DNA of 64,000 nt from Aerophototrophica crusticola (GTDB taxonomy: Bacteria; Pseudomonadota; Alphaproteobacteria; Azospirillales; Azospirillaceae). This document shows positions 29,187 through 41,273 of the stretch, one piece after another; position 1 is the stretch's first letter; every line of letters starts with the position of its first letter. The notes below the pieces were generated by a model. The model was not told the origin of the DNA. It saw only the letters and a list, made by a program, of their open reading frames with translations, and did no database searches. The translations under genes and the position numbers were made by a program. The DNA is taken from the NCBI GenBank assembly GCA_001939945.1, contig MOEB01000011.1, positions 62,001-126,000 on the forward strand. Direction: 5' to 3'.

Positions 29187-29687
29187 ATGCTGACCCGCCA
29201 GACCCTCGCCGCCCCCGCCCTGACCCTATCCGCCATCACCGTGCTGGCCATCCTGGCCGCCTGCACGTCCGGGCCGCCGGTGCCCCATGGCGGCTACCGG
29301 GTGAACGAGATGCAGCCGGAGGAGCGCCGCGTGCTGTCCCAGCCGCGGTTCGAGCACTTCCCGCCCTACCTGATCCTGGCGTCGGAAGCCGCGGTGCCGG
29401 ACCTGGACAGCGACCCCCGCGCCAAGGAATACCGCACCGCCCTGCGCAAGGCCGCGGAGAAGGGCGCCAGCTTCGCCGGCCATCTGGCGGTGGCAAGCTG
29501 GCCCTGCGGCGGGGACTGCACCCAATGGGCCTTCGTGGACGTGGGCACCGGCGACGTGACCTGGGGCCCGAAGACCGCCGGGAAGGCCAGGTTCCAGAAG
29601 GACAGCCGCCTGTTCGTGGCCGATACCGGCGACGACGCCCGCTACTTCGTCTGGACCGGGCAGGAACTGAAGCCGCTGGAGGGGTGA
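29187..29687 (+). CDS. Putative lipoprotein, 166 residues
   Basis: The N-terminus ALTLSAITVLAILAACTSG has a lipobox LAAC, so Cys about 30 would be lipidated. The mature domain contains ASFAGHLAVASWPCGGDCTQ and VDVGTGDVTWGP, a pattern seen in uncharacterised secreted proteins. Two cysteines in CGGDC may form a disulphide. No function assigned. The ATG at 29187 is the only good start. The convergent gene ends at 29841, with repeat copy 4 between them. Confidence 0.68.
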   Translation: MLTRQTLAAPALTLSAITVLAILAACTSGPPVPHGGYRVNEMQPEERRVLSQPRFEHFPPYLILASEAAVPDLDSDPRAKEYRTALRKAAEKGASFAGHLAVASWPCGGDCTQWAFVDVGTGDVTWGPKTAGKARFQKDSRLFVADTGDDARYFVWTGQELKPLEG

Positions 29688-29731
29688 TCCCCCTCCCCCG
29701 GCCCCGTGCCCTGGGAGCGGGGCCGGGCATT

Positions 29732-29840
29732 GGTGTTCTTCAGTCGCCGGCGCCGCATCCGCGGCTTGGCTCACGCGGCCACGAAGCCGCGCGGCGGCAG
29801 TCGTCGCCGGAGTGGGTTTCCGTTCGCCGGAACCCCACTC
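29732..29840 (+). repeat. Gene-end palindromic repeat family, copy 4
   Basis: Shares TCGCCGGCGCCGCATCCGCG, GGCTTGGCT and CGGCGGCAGTCG with copy 5, and ends in its own small inverted repeat (AGTGGGGTTCCG type) up to the stop codon of the convergent TIGR00266 gene. Confidence 0.75.
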
Positions 29841-30854
29841 TCAATCCCGGTTGCCCATCACCAGATTGCCCAGGGGGCCGAGCACGCTGCCCTCCCCCTT
29901 GTTGCCGTAAGGTGCCGCGGCGCTCAGCATCCGGCCGGCCAGTCGGCTGCAGGGCAGGCTCTGGATCCAGACCCGGCCGGGGCCGCGCAGGGTGGCGAAG
30001 AATACCCCTTCGCCGCCGAACAGCATGGTCTTGATGCCGCCGGCCTGGACCAGGTCGAAATCCACCGACGGGGTGAAGGCGGCCACGCAGCCTGTGTCCA
30101 CATGCAGCACCTCCCCCGGGCCGAGCTGCCGCTCCACCACCGTGCCGCCCACATGGGCGAAGACCCAGCCGTCGCCCTCCAGCCGCTGCATGATGAAGCC
30201 CTCCCCGCCGAACAGGCCGGTGAGGATCTTGCGCTGGAAGTGGATGCCGATGGAGACACCCTTGGCCGCCGCCAGGAAGCTGTCCTTCTGGCAGATGATG
30301 GACCCGCCCAGGTCCGACAGCTTCAGGGGCAGGATGGTGCCGGGATAGGGCGCGGCGAAGGCCACCTTGGCCTTGCCGGACCCGCGGTGGGTAAAGACGG
30401 TGGTGAACAGGCTCTCCCCCGTCACCAGGCGTTTGCCGGCGCCCAGCAGCTTGTCCATGAAGCCGCCGCCCGTCCCGGCGCCGGAACCGTCGCCAAAGAC
30501 GGTGGCCATCTCCACCGCCGGGTCCTTGTAGACCATGCCCCCGGCCTCGGCCACGGCCGACTCGCCGGGGTCCAGCTCCACCTCAACGAACTGCATCTCC
30601 TGGCCGTAGATGCGGAAGTCGATCTCATCCGCCCGGCTGCGGCCGACGCTGGGCGAGGGCGGCGGGGGCATGGCGGCGCCGCCCCAGGGGCTGGCCTGCC
30701 CCGTCAGTTCCGCCACGGCGCGGACCGGCAGCCATTCCGCCATGCCCTGGCGCCAGCAATGGGCGGCCGGGTGGGCCCGGGCAAAGGCCGTGGCCGCCGC
30801 GCCATCCAGCGGGCCGGCCTGGGTCTCGCCGTCATGGAAGAACCATTGGGTCAT
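29841..30854 (-). CDS. GYF_2 domain plus TIGR00266 (AIM24-like) protein
   Basis: A 337-residue protein. Residues 1-52 (MTQWFFHDGETQAGPLDGAA ... CWRQGMAEWLPV) form a GYF_2-type domain that may bind proline-rich partners. Residues about 75-300 form the TIGR00266/AIM24 beta-rich fold, with FVEVELDPGESAVAEAGGMV and the GEGVFFATLRGPGRVWIQSLP motif near the end. Function is not established; AIM24 relatives are linked to membrane or mitochondrial organisation. Upstream on the same strand lies a TerB-like gene (about 40 bp away), so the two are probably one unit. Confidence 0.82.
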   Translation of the reverse strand: MTQWFFHDGETQAGPLDGAAATAFARAHPAAHCWRQGMAEWLPVRAVAELTGQASPWGGAAMPPPPSPSVGRSRADEIDFRIYGQEMQFVEVELDPGESAVAEAGGMVYKDPAVEMATVFGDGSGAGTGGGFMDKLLGAGKRLVTGESLFTTVFTHRGSGKAKVAFAAPYPGTILPLKLSDLGGSIICQKDSFLAAAKGVSIGIHFQRKILTGLFGGEGFIMQRLEGDGWVFAHVGGTVVERQLGPGEVLHVDTGCVAAFTPSVDFDLVQAGGIKTMLFGGEGVFFATLRGPGRVWIQSLPCSRLAGRMLSAAAPYGNKGEGSVLGPLGNLVMGNRD

Positions 30855-30893
30855 GGGATGACTCGCCGTTTCTGGTTGTCGCTTGGCGCCGGG

Positions 30894-31535
30894 TCAGCCC
30901 GCAGCCTCATCCAGCCGCGCCTCGATCTCCGCCACCATAGCAGCATCCAGGCCCAGCCGCCGGGCCAGTTCGGCCAGATAGGCCCGTTCCACCGGCAGGT
31001 CCGGCTCGATGGCGAGGCGGGAGGCGGCATAGACCTCTGCCGCGGTCACCGGGTCCGTCACCCGGGCCACCAGCGCGTCCAGGTCCATGGGCGCGGCCAG
31101 CAGCCGGTCCAGCAGGGCCCGCTCCTCCGCGCCGGCACCGGATTGCAGCAGGTGTTCCAGCAGGGCGGCACGCTCTGAAGGGTCCAGCACCCCGTCCGCC
31201 TTGGCGGCGGTGACCATGGCCAGCAGCAGCAGGTCCGGGTCGGGCGTACCCGGCAGGGCCCGCGCGCCGGCGAAGGGCGGCGGGGCGGCCTTGGCCCCCG
31301 GGAAGGGCGGCGGCGTGGCAGGGCCGGTGGCGGGGGTGGGCGGCGTCGGGGCGGCCTGCGCGCCGCGGAAATGCTCATAGGCGGCCATGCCGATGCCGGC
31401 CAGCAGGGTCAACCCCTCCTTGGAGAAGGCGGCTTTCTTGACCATGCCGCTGAAGCCCTTGCTCTTGCCCTTGGACTTCGACTTGGTGGACAGGCCGCTG
31501 CGCAGCACCATCCCCAGCAACCGCTCCACATCCAT
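30894..31535 (-). CDS. DUF533/TerB-like protein
   Basis: A 213-residue protein. The first 55 residues include KSKSKGKSKGF and a glycine-containing hydrophobic segment (LTLLAGIGMAAYEHFRG); then a Pro/Ala linker; then a TerB-fold domain with LLLLAMVTAAKADGVLDPSE, the acidic helix pattern typical of DUF533/TerB. It probably acts at the membrane. The ATG at 31535 follows AGAGGAT. It lies just upstream of the TIGR00266 gene on the same strand. Confidence 0.8.
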   Translation of the reverse strand: MDVERLLGMVLRSGLSTKSKSKGKSKGFSGMVKKAAFSKEGLTLLAGIGMAAYEHFRGAQAAPTPPTPATGPATPPPFPGAKAAPPPFAGARALPGTPDPDLLLLAMVTAAKADGVLDPSERAALLEHLLQSGAGAEERALLDRLLAAPMDLDALVARVTDPVTAAEVYAASRLAIEPDLPVERAYLAELARRLGLDAAMVAEIEARLDEAAG

Positions 31536-31615
31536 GGCATCCTCTCCCCGGCAGTGTCCCGAGTGACCCTTATACCGGGGCGGGGCGCCCCTGTCCCCCA
31601 CCCCGCCGGGGGGCC

Positions 31616-32254
31616 TCAACCACGAGGTGCCAGGGCCAGCCGAAGGGCCAGCGCCAGGAAGATCAGCCCCACCAGCTTGCTCTGGAACGACAGCAGGCGG
31701 GGGTGCCGGGCCATCCAGCGCCCGATGCCGCCCCCGCCCAGGCCGACCGCGGCGTTCAGCGCCAGCCCCGGGACGACCAGGATCAGGGCGAGGATGAGGG
31801 TCTGTGCCGCCACCGACCCCGCCTCCGGCCGGATGAACTGGGGCAGGAAGGACAGGAAGAACAGCAGCAGCTTCGGGTTCAGCAGGCAGGTGACAAAGCC
31901 CCGCCGGACCACGGCCGCCGTGGCGACGGGCGTGGCCTGCCCCTCTGCCGTCAGCAGCATCGGCGGGGCGGTGAGGCTTTTCCAGGCGATCCAGGCCAGG
32001 TAGGCGGCACCAGCCCAGCGCAGCGCCTCGAACGCCAAGGGGCTGGCCGCCACCAGCCCGGCAAGGCCCAGGGTCACCGCCGTGACATGCACGCACAGGC
32101 CCAGGAAGATGCCCAGGGCCGCCGCCAATGCCCCCCGCGCCCCATGCGCCACCCCGTTGGCGAAGCAGAACAGCATGTCCGGCCCGGGGGCCAGCGACAG
32201 GGCCAGGGCGGCGACGGTGTAGGCGGCCAGCAGCTCCGGGTCAAAGGCCGGCAT
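31616..32254 (-). CDS. LysE-family exporter, copy A
   Basis: A 212-residue membrane protein of the LysE/RhtB amino-acid exporter superfamily, with about six helices. LSLAPGPDMLFCFANGVAHG near residue 20 and LLNPKLLLFFLSFLPQF near residue 115 are the two signature loops. The substrate is unknown. It begins 3 bp after the stop of its paralogue, forming a tandem pair. Confidence 0.88.
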   Translation of the reverse strand: MPAFDPELLAAYTVAALALSLAPGPDMLFCFANGVAHGARGALAAALGIFLGLCVHVTAVTLGLAGLVAASPLAFEALRWAGAAYLAWIAWKSLTAPPMLLTAEGQATPVATAAVVRRGFVTCLLNPKLLLFFLSFLPQFIRPEAGSVAAQTLILALILVVPGLALNAAVGLGGGGIGRWMARHPRLLSFQSKLVGLIFLALALRLALAPRG

Positions 32255-32257
32255 GCC

Positions 32258-32896
32258 TCACCCGTTCCGGCTGGCAAGGCCGAGCCGCACGGCCAATCCC
32301 AGGAAGACGATGCCCGTCAGCCAGTTCAGAACCCGCCCCACCACCGGGTTGCGGGCCAGGACCCGGCCCAGGCCGCCGGCCCCCACCCCCACCGCGGCGT
32401 TCACCAGGGTGCCGCTGGTGTTCATCAGGCAGCCCAGCAGCACCGCCTGGGCAGCCACGGGCCCGGCCTCCGGCTGGATGAACTGCGGCAGGAAGGCCAG
32501 GAAGAACAGGGCCACCTTGGGGTTCAGGATATTGGTGACCGCCCCGCGCAGGAAGATGCGGCGCAGGTCCGCCCCGCAGGCCGGCACGCCCGGGTCCCGC
32601 ACCGGGGACGGCGGTGCGGTGACGGTCTTCCAGGCCAGCCACGCCAGATAGGCCGCCCCCGCCCAGCGCACCGCCTCGAACAGGAGGGGGGAGGCCAGCA
32701 GCAGCCCGGCCAGCCCGAAGGCCGCCCCCAGCGTATGGACCAGCGCCCCCGCCGCCACGCCCAGGGCCGCCGCCACCCCGGCCCTGGGCCCCCGATGCAT
32801 GCCGTTGGCCAGGCAGAACAGCATGTCCGGCCCGGGGGTCAGGTTCAGGGCGATGGCCGCCGCCATGAACAGGGCGATCACCTGGATGTCGGGCAT
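32258..32896 (-). CDS. LysE-family exporter, copy B
   Basis: A 212-residue paralogue of the downstream exporter: LNLTPGPDMLFCLANGMHRG and ILNPKVALFFLAFLPQFIQP are almost the same signature loops. The start at 32896 (MPDIQVIALFMAAAIAL) follows GGAAGGGGG; the longer open frame is rejected. The identical lengths and near-identical signatures suggest a tandem duplication, and the two could act as a pair or on different substrates. Confidence 0.88.
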   Translation of the reverse strand: MPDIQVIALFMAAAIALNLTPGPDMLFCLANGMHRGPRAGVAAALGVAAGALVHTLGAAFGLAGLLLASPLLFEAVRWAGAAYLAWLAWKTVTAPPSPVRDPGVPACGADLRRIFLRGAVTNILNPKVALFFLAFLPQFIQPEAGPVAAQAVLLGCLMNTSGTLVNAAVGVGAGGLGRVLARNPVVGRVLNWLTGIVFLGLAVRLGLASRNG

Positions 32897-32978
32897 GGCC
32901 GGGAACCCCCTTCCCTTATGGTCCGGAGGGTTTACCGTACGGCCCGACCGGTCCCCCGCCAAGCCGCAGAGGCCCCCG

Positions 32979-33482
32979 ATGACCACATCCCTCCCCCGCC
33001 CCGCCTGCATCCGGCACTGGACGGAAATCCAGGAACCGGACGACGCCACCTATCCCGGCGACACGGAGCTGATGTCCATCGGCAGCCCCTTCGGCCGCGT
33101 GTTCGGCTTTGCCCGCATCGGCATCCACCATGAGGTGCTGCCCCCCGGCCGCCGCACCAGCTGGCCCCATGCCGAGAGCACGGAGGAGGAGTTCGTCTAT
33201 GTGCTGGAAGGGGAACCGGACCTCTGGCTGGACGGACACCTGCACAGGCTGGGGCCCGGCGACGGCGTCGGCTTCAAGCCCGGCACGGGGGAGACGCACT
33301 GCATCCTGAACAACAGCGACCGTGACGTCCGCCTGCTGGTGGTGGGGGAGCACAAGCGCGCCGACAACAAGGTCTACTATCCCCTGCACCCCCGGCGGGC
33401 GGCAGAGATCGGGGAGCGGCACTGGAAGGACTGGCCCGCCCGGCCGCTGGGCCCCCATGACGGGAAGGCGCGGAAGCCGTGA
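32979..33482 (+). CDS. Cupin-domain protein
   Basis: A 167-residue single-domain cupin. HAESTEEEFVYVLEGEPDLW is cupin motif 1 (His, Glu and Glu as likely metal ligands) and GDGVGFKPGTGETHCILNNS is motif 2 (His). The family includes sugar isomerases and dioxygenase-like proteins; nothing in the sequence fixes the substrate. Divergent from the LysE pair with about 80 bp between the starts. The ATG at 32979 is preceded by a weak AGAGGCC site. Confidence 0.8.
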   Translation: MTTSLPRPACIRHWTEIQEPDDATYPGDTELMSIGSPFGRVFGFARIGIHHEVLPPGRRTSWPHAESTEEEFVYVLEGEPDLWLDGHLHRLGPGDGVGFKPGTGETHCILNNSDRDVRLLVVGEHKRADNKVYYPLHPRRAAEIGERHWKDWPARPLGPHDGKARKP

Positions 33483-33486
33483 GGCT

Positions 33487-34455
33487 TCAGTCCTTCTTCC
33501 GCCACCGCCGCGGCACCCGCAGCAGGGCCACCCCCGCCATGATGGCGAGGTAGGTGGGCAGGGCGTGGGCGGCCAGGGCCGGCAGGGCGTGCAGCACCAG
33601 CACGTCGTTGCCGCCCGCGGCCAGCGCGCCGCCGGCCCCCATCAGCATGCCGCCGGCAAAGAACCGCACCCCGTCCTTGGGTGAGAAGCGCAGCCGCACC
33701 CGGTCCGCCAGCGTTGCAGACACCATGCCCCCGGCCATCACCGCCAGGGTCAGGACGAAGGGCAGCCAGGTGGGCGGGCTGTCGGGGGAGACGGGCTGGC
33801 CCAGGGCCCGGGGCAGCAGGGCCGTGTAGGTCCAGGGCCCGTGCAAGGCATAGAGGCTTCCGCCGGCGACCCCCATCACGGCGGTGGCGGCATAGGGGTT
33901 CCAACGTGGCCGGGCCCAGGCATCACGCCAGGCGCGGCGGCGCACCAGCCCTGCTACCAGCACCGCCCCCACCAGCGCCAGGGCCGCCACCAGCGCCGCC
34001 GACCAGGGCTGCGGCACCGTCAGGGGCGACGGCGTCTCCAGCCGCTCCACCGACCTGACCATGACCGGCAGCAGGGTCAGCAGGATCAGCCCGGCCAGCA
34101 TGCCCAGCACCGTCATGGCACCGGCCACGTTGCCGGAGGCGCAGCGGCTCAGCGTGCTGTGGGCGCAGCCCTTGTTGACGGCCGCACCGACCCCGAAAGC
34201 CACCCCGCCCGCCAGCATTGCCCAGTCCGTGTCCAGGCTGCTGGCCAGCCGGTAGCCCGGGGACAGCCAGTGCAGCGGCACCGTGACCACCGCCACCCAC
34301 AGGGCACAGGCCAGGATGGCCAGGAGCTGGTCAGGCCGCTTGCGCGACAGCAGCTCCTCCACCCCCGCCACGGCGCAGATGGAGCCCTTCTGTGCCGCCA
34401 GCCCGACGATGAAGGCCAGGGGCAACGACACGGGCAACAGCCACCAGGACGACAC
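33487..34455 (-). CDS. YeeE/YedE family transporter (possible thiosulphate or sulphur uptake)
   Basis: A 322-residue membrane protein with about nine helices. AAQKGSICAVAGVEELLSRK and GAAVNKGCAHSTLSRCASGN carry the conserved cysteines of the YeeE/YedE (TsuA) family, which imports thiosulphate or related sulphur species. The gene appears to start at a GTG at 34455 with AAGGGGAGGGG upstream. No TusA-like partner gene is next to it. It converges with the cupin gene, leaving 4 bp between the stops. Confidence 0.82.
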   Translation of the reverse strand: MSSWWLLPVSLPLAFIVGLAAQKGSICAVAGVEELLSRKRPDQLLAILACALWVAVVTVPLHWLSPGYRLASSLDTDWAMLAGGVAFGVGAAVNKGCAHSTLSRCASGNVAGAMTVLGMLAGLILLTLLPVMVRSVERLETPSPLTVPQPWSAALVAALALVGAVLVAGLVRRRAWRDAWARPRWNPYAATAVMGVAGGSLYALHGPWTYTALLPRALGQPVSPDSPPTWLPFVLTLAVMAGGMVSATLADRVRLRFSPKDGVRFFAGGMLMGAGGALAAGGNDVLVLHALPALAAHALPTYLAIMAGVALLRVPRRWRKKD

Positions 34456-34531
34456 CAGGCCCCTCCCCTTCCACGGTTCTCCTCGGGAAGGTAAACCCGC
34501 CCAAGGGCGACAGAGGTGCAAGGCTTGGCCC

Positions 34532-34684
34532 TAGACCCGTCTCCCGCAGACTGGAAACGGGTCTATCCTTTCGTGTTCCTCACACGCCGGCGCCGCATCC
34601 GCGGCTTGGCTTCCGCGCCCATGTGGGCGCGCGGCGGCAGTCGCCGCCGGAGCGTGTTCACGGCCAGCGTAAACACGCTCTGGA
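34532..34684 (+). repeat. Gene-end palindromic repeat family, copy 5 (longest)
   Basis: Includes TAGACCCGTCTCCCG, a GGAAACGGGTCTA hairpin partner, ACGCCGGCGCCGCATCCGCG, GCTTGGCTTCC, GCGGCGGCAGTCGCCGCCGG and GAGCGTGTTCACGGCCAGCG with an inverted AACACGCTC. It can fold into several stacked hairpins. It lies after the 3' end of the calcium-binding gene and before the YedE gene. Confidence 0.78.
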
Positions 34685-34738
34685 AGGCGGGCGCGAGCCT
34701 GTCCCGGACCCTGATCCAGGGGCGTTTGGGGGGCAGCG

Positions 34739-35869
34739 TCAGGCCACCACATCCAGGCGCGCGGCGAAGCGCACGTCGTCCACCCGGCCGGTGCGGCCGT
34801 TGGCGAAGTCGAAGCTGGAGCGGGCGATGGCCGTGCCGCCGGCAATGGCCTCATCCACCGGGACCACGGCGTCCAGCCTGATACGGGCCACCCCGGCTTC
34901 CTCCAGGGTGCGCAGGCCCCCGTCGGCGGAGAGCAGGTGCAGCTTGCCGAAGACCCAGTCCTTGGCGTCGATGCCGCCGTCGGCGTTCCCATCGAACTTG
35001 GCCAGCTCGATGAAGCCGTTTTCGGCCCCGTGCTGGTCGCCGAACAGCTCCCCGCCGTCGTCGATGCTGCCATTGCCGTTGCGGTCCAAGGCCAGCAGGG
35101 CGTCCTTGCCGGCGACCCAGCCGGTGACGTCCTTCTTCCCGTTGGCGTCGATGTCGAACAGCTTGGCGAAGGGGCTGGTCTCCACCCCGTTGCCGTCCAG
35201 GTCCAGGATCAGTGGGTCCGTCTCCGGCGGGCCTTTCAGGCGCATGCCGATGACCGTCGTCTCGCTGCGGAAGCTGATGGACTGCATGTTGACGGAGAGG
35301 GACGTGCCCTCCGGCCCCTGGCGGAAGCTGACCTCCACCTGCCGGAACTCGATCGCGGTGACGGACTGCATGGCCTGGAACTCCAGGCCCAGCGCCTCCG
35401 GCCCGCCGGTCAGGGCCTTCAGCTTCATCATCGGCCCGACCTTCTTGGCCAGGTTGCCCGCCGTGCCGTCGTCGAAGCCCATCCCTTTGAACATGTCGCC
35501 GAAATCGTCGGTCAGGGCGTCAATGGCCTTCATGACCGCCTTCATGGGGTCGTCCAGGATGGCCCGGAGCTTGTCCGCCGCCCCCTTGGCCGCGTCCAGC
35601 TTCGGGTCGGGCGCCCGCTCCGCCGGCACGCCGCGCCCGCCGCCGGGCAGGCTCCCGAACATTCCTTGCGCCTCCGCGCTGAAGCTGAAGGAGACGGCGC
35701 TGAGGCTGGCGCTGCTGGACTGGAAGGACAGGCTGTTGCCGCCGCTGCCCACGCTGATCGCGGTGCTGCTGGTGCTGGCGCTGAGCGCCATGGCCTGGAA
35801 GGAGAAGCTGCTGGAATAGGCCCCCAGGGCCAAGGACGGGCGCGCGCCCGTGCCGGTCAAGCTGGTCAT
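34739..35869 (-). CDS. Calcium-binding protein with EF-hand-like repeats
   Basis: A 376-residue protein. Residues 1-70 are Ser/Ala/Gly-rich low complexity with no typical signal peptide; a helical middle follows; the last 160 residues begin with DPLILDLDGNGVETSP, a motif typical of calcium-binding haemolysin-like proteins, then DIDANGKKDVTGW, DRNGNGSIDDGGE and DGNADGGIDAKD, which are three D-x-[DN]-x-[DNG] loops of EF-hand type. Absence of a signal peptide and this motif set suggest type I or other non-classical secretion (inference). The last residues before the stop are a strand-rich, non-repeat tail. Its function is unknown. Confidence 0.72.
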   Translation of the reverse strand: MTSLTGTGARPSLALGAYSSSFSFQAMALSASTSSTAISVGSGGNSLSFQSSSASLSAVSFSFSAEAQGMFGSLPGGGRGVPAERAPDPKLDAAKGAADKLRAILDDPMKAVMKAIDALTDDFGDMFKGMGFDDGTAGNLAKKVGPMMKLKALTGGPEALGLEFQAMQSVTAIEFRQVEVSFRQGPEGTSLSVNMQSISFRSETTVIGMRLKGPPETDPLILDLDGNGVETSPFAKLFDIDANGKKDVTGWVAGKDALLALDRNGNGSIDDGGELFGDQHGAENGFIELAKFDGNADGGIDAKDWVFGKLHLLSADGGLRTLEEAGVARIRLDAVVPVDEAIAGGTAIARSSFDFANGRTGRVDDVRFAARLDVVA

Positions 35870-35989
35870 GTCATGCCCCCGTTTTGGCGACAGCCGGGGA
35901 CGTCTGGACCATGCTCCCCGGGGTGGCCGTTTTCGGCCACGGATAACTTAACACGATAGAATGGGGTAGTCAGCAGGGTTTGGGGGCGG

Positions 35990-39613
<3,624 letters not shown>

Positions 39614-39674
39614 CTGCCCGCTCCTGCTGCCGAAGGGGCGGGAGTGTGCCGGGAGACAGGCCTGAGGTAAACCC

Positions 39675-40229
39675 TTACGCCGCCCGCTTGCCCAAGCCTT
39701 CCCAACGGTCCAGCCAGATGCTGACGGGGACGGAGCCGGTGTCCAGCATCTCCTGCGACAGGGTCAGGCCGTTGGCGGGGGCCAGGTCGATGTCGGCCAG
39801 AACCTCCCCGCCCTCATAGCCCAGCCGGCCGTCCAGGCGACGGGCGATCTTCTGCATGCGGCGGTTGTCGGCGAGGCAGTACAGGTAGATGCGCCGGATG
39901 CCCCGGTTGCGCGCCACGGTCAGGGCGCGGCGCACCAGCTCTGTGCCCAGGCCCTGGCCCTGCCAATCCGGCTCCACGCTGACGGCCAGCTCCGCCGCCC
40001 CGCCGAAGGCCTGCTCCCGCCGCAGCTCCACCACCGCACGCACTTCTCCCTGCACCAGGGCGGCCATCAGGATGGCCTTGGACCAGTCGATGCGGTCCAC
40101 ATGGGCGAGGATGGCGTCGTCATTGATGGCGCCCATGAAGCGGGCGCGGCGGTCCGCCGATGGCAGGCGCAGCAGGTGGTCGGCATAGAGCCGGCCCTCG
40201 CCGGGCATGAGCTTGCGGTAGACGGGCAT
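39675..40229 (-). CDS. GNAT family N-acetyltransferase
   Basis: A 184-residue acetyltransferase: [20 protein letters not shown] followed by [20 protein letters not shown] is the acetyl-CoA binding motif (Q-x-x-G-x-G/A), and [20 protein letters not shown] is the next conserved segment. The substrate is unknown. The start at 40229 ([12 protein letters not shown]) is preferred to the open frame extending to 40295. It lies upstream of the oxoprolinase gene on the same strand. Confidence 0.85.
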   Translation of the reverse strand: MPVYRKLMPGEGRLYADHLLRLPSADRRARFMGAINDDAILAHVDRIDWSKAILMAALVQGEVRAVVELRREQAFGGAAELAVSVEPDWQGQGLGTELVRRALTVARNRGIRRIYLYCLADNRRMQKIARRLDGRLGYEGGEVLADIDLAPANGLTLSQEMLDTGSVPVSIWLDRWEGLGKRAA

Positions 40230-40473
40230 GACAGCGAACTCCCGGCCCGGACGGCCCGGGCCTGAATTGTGCGACAGCGAATAAACACGCTGCACTGCAA
40301 CATGGCCCCATCCTTATCAATGACAAGTTAATGTCGGCCGTCTGCGCGGAAGGGCTGCCTTGCTCCTTTCGCAGATGCGAGATAGCGCCGCCCGTGTCAG
40401 CACCCTCCTTCCGCGTTGGCGAAAGCCCCTGCCGCCGGTATGGTGTCGCCGGCAGAAGCGGGGCACATGGTCG

Positions 40474-41250
40474 ATGAGCATCTGGGGAAAGATCCTGGGC
40501 GGGGCGGCGGGTTTCGCCATCGGTGGGCCCATCGGCGGCCTGTTGGGCGCGCTGGCCGGCCACGCGGTGGATGAGCTGCGGGAGATGGACACCCCCCAGG
40601 GCATGGATGCCGAGGGCAAGCCCGACCAGACCAAGACCATTGCCTTCACCGTGGGCGTCATCGTGCTGGGCGCCAAGATGGCCAAGGCCGACGGGGTGGT
40701 GCACACGCTGGAGGTGGACGCCTTCAAGCGCGTCTTCCACGTGCCGCCGGATGAGCTGAAGAATGTCGGCCGCCTGTTCGACCTGGCGAAGCGGGACAGC
40801 GCCGGGTATGAGACCTATGCCAAGCAGCTGGCCGGCATGTTCAAGGACCGCAAGCCGGTGCTGGAGGAATTGCTCGGCGGCCTGTTCCACATCGCCACCG
40901 CCGATGGCGTGATCCATTCCGGGGAGCTGTCCTACCTGCGCTGCGTGGCGGACATCTTCGGCTTCACGCCGGAGGAGTTCGAGCAGACACGCCGCATCCA
41001 TGGCGGCGACCGTTGCGGCATCGCCGACCCGCTGGGGGACCCCTATGCGGTGCTGGGGGTTGCCCCGACGGTCGGATTTGACCAAGTCAAGACCGCCTAC
41101 CGCACCCTGGTGCGGGAGAACCACCCGGACCGGCTGATCGCCCAGGGCCTGCCGCAGGAATTCATCGACCTGGCCCAGGAAAAGATGGCGGCCATCAACG
41201 CCGCGTACGAAAAGATCGAGAAGGCGCACCGGGCCGCCGCCGGCGCCTGA
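40474..41250 (+). CDS. TerB-J-domain co-chaperone (DjlA-like)
   Basis: A 258-residue protein. A glycine-rich hydrophobic N-terminus (GKILGGAAGFAIGGPIGGLL) may be a membrane anchor, followed by a TerB-type helical region (AKMAKADGVVHTLEVDAFKR) and a C-terminal J domain with the HPD motif in ENHPDRL. It should stimulate a DnaK-family ATPase, as DjlA does for membrane-linked processes. The ATG at 40474 is chosen by the anchor. The upstream 245 bp to the divergent GNAT gene contain AT-richer patches that probably hold both promoters. Confidence 0.87.
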   Translation: MSIWGKILGGAAGFAIGGPIGGLLGALAGHAVDELREMDTPQGMDAEGKPDQTKTIAFTVGVIVLGAKMAKADGVVHTLEVDAFKRVFHVPPDELKNVGRLFDLAKRDSAGYETYAKQLAGMFKDRKPVLEELLGGLFHIATADGVIHSGELSYLRCVADIFGFTPEEFEQTRRIHGGDRCGIADPLGDPYAVLGVAPTVGFDQVKTAYRTLVRENHPDRLIAQGLPQEFIDLAQEKMAAINAAYEKIEKAHRAAAGA

Positions 41251-41273
41251 ACCATCCCGAACAAGACAGAGAC

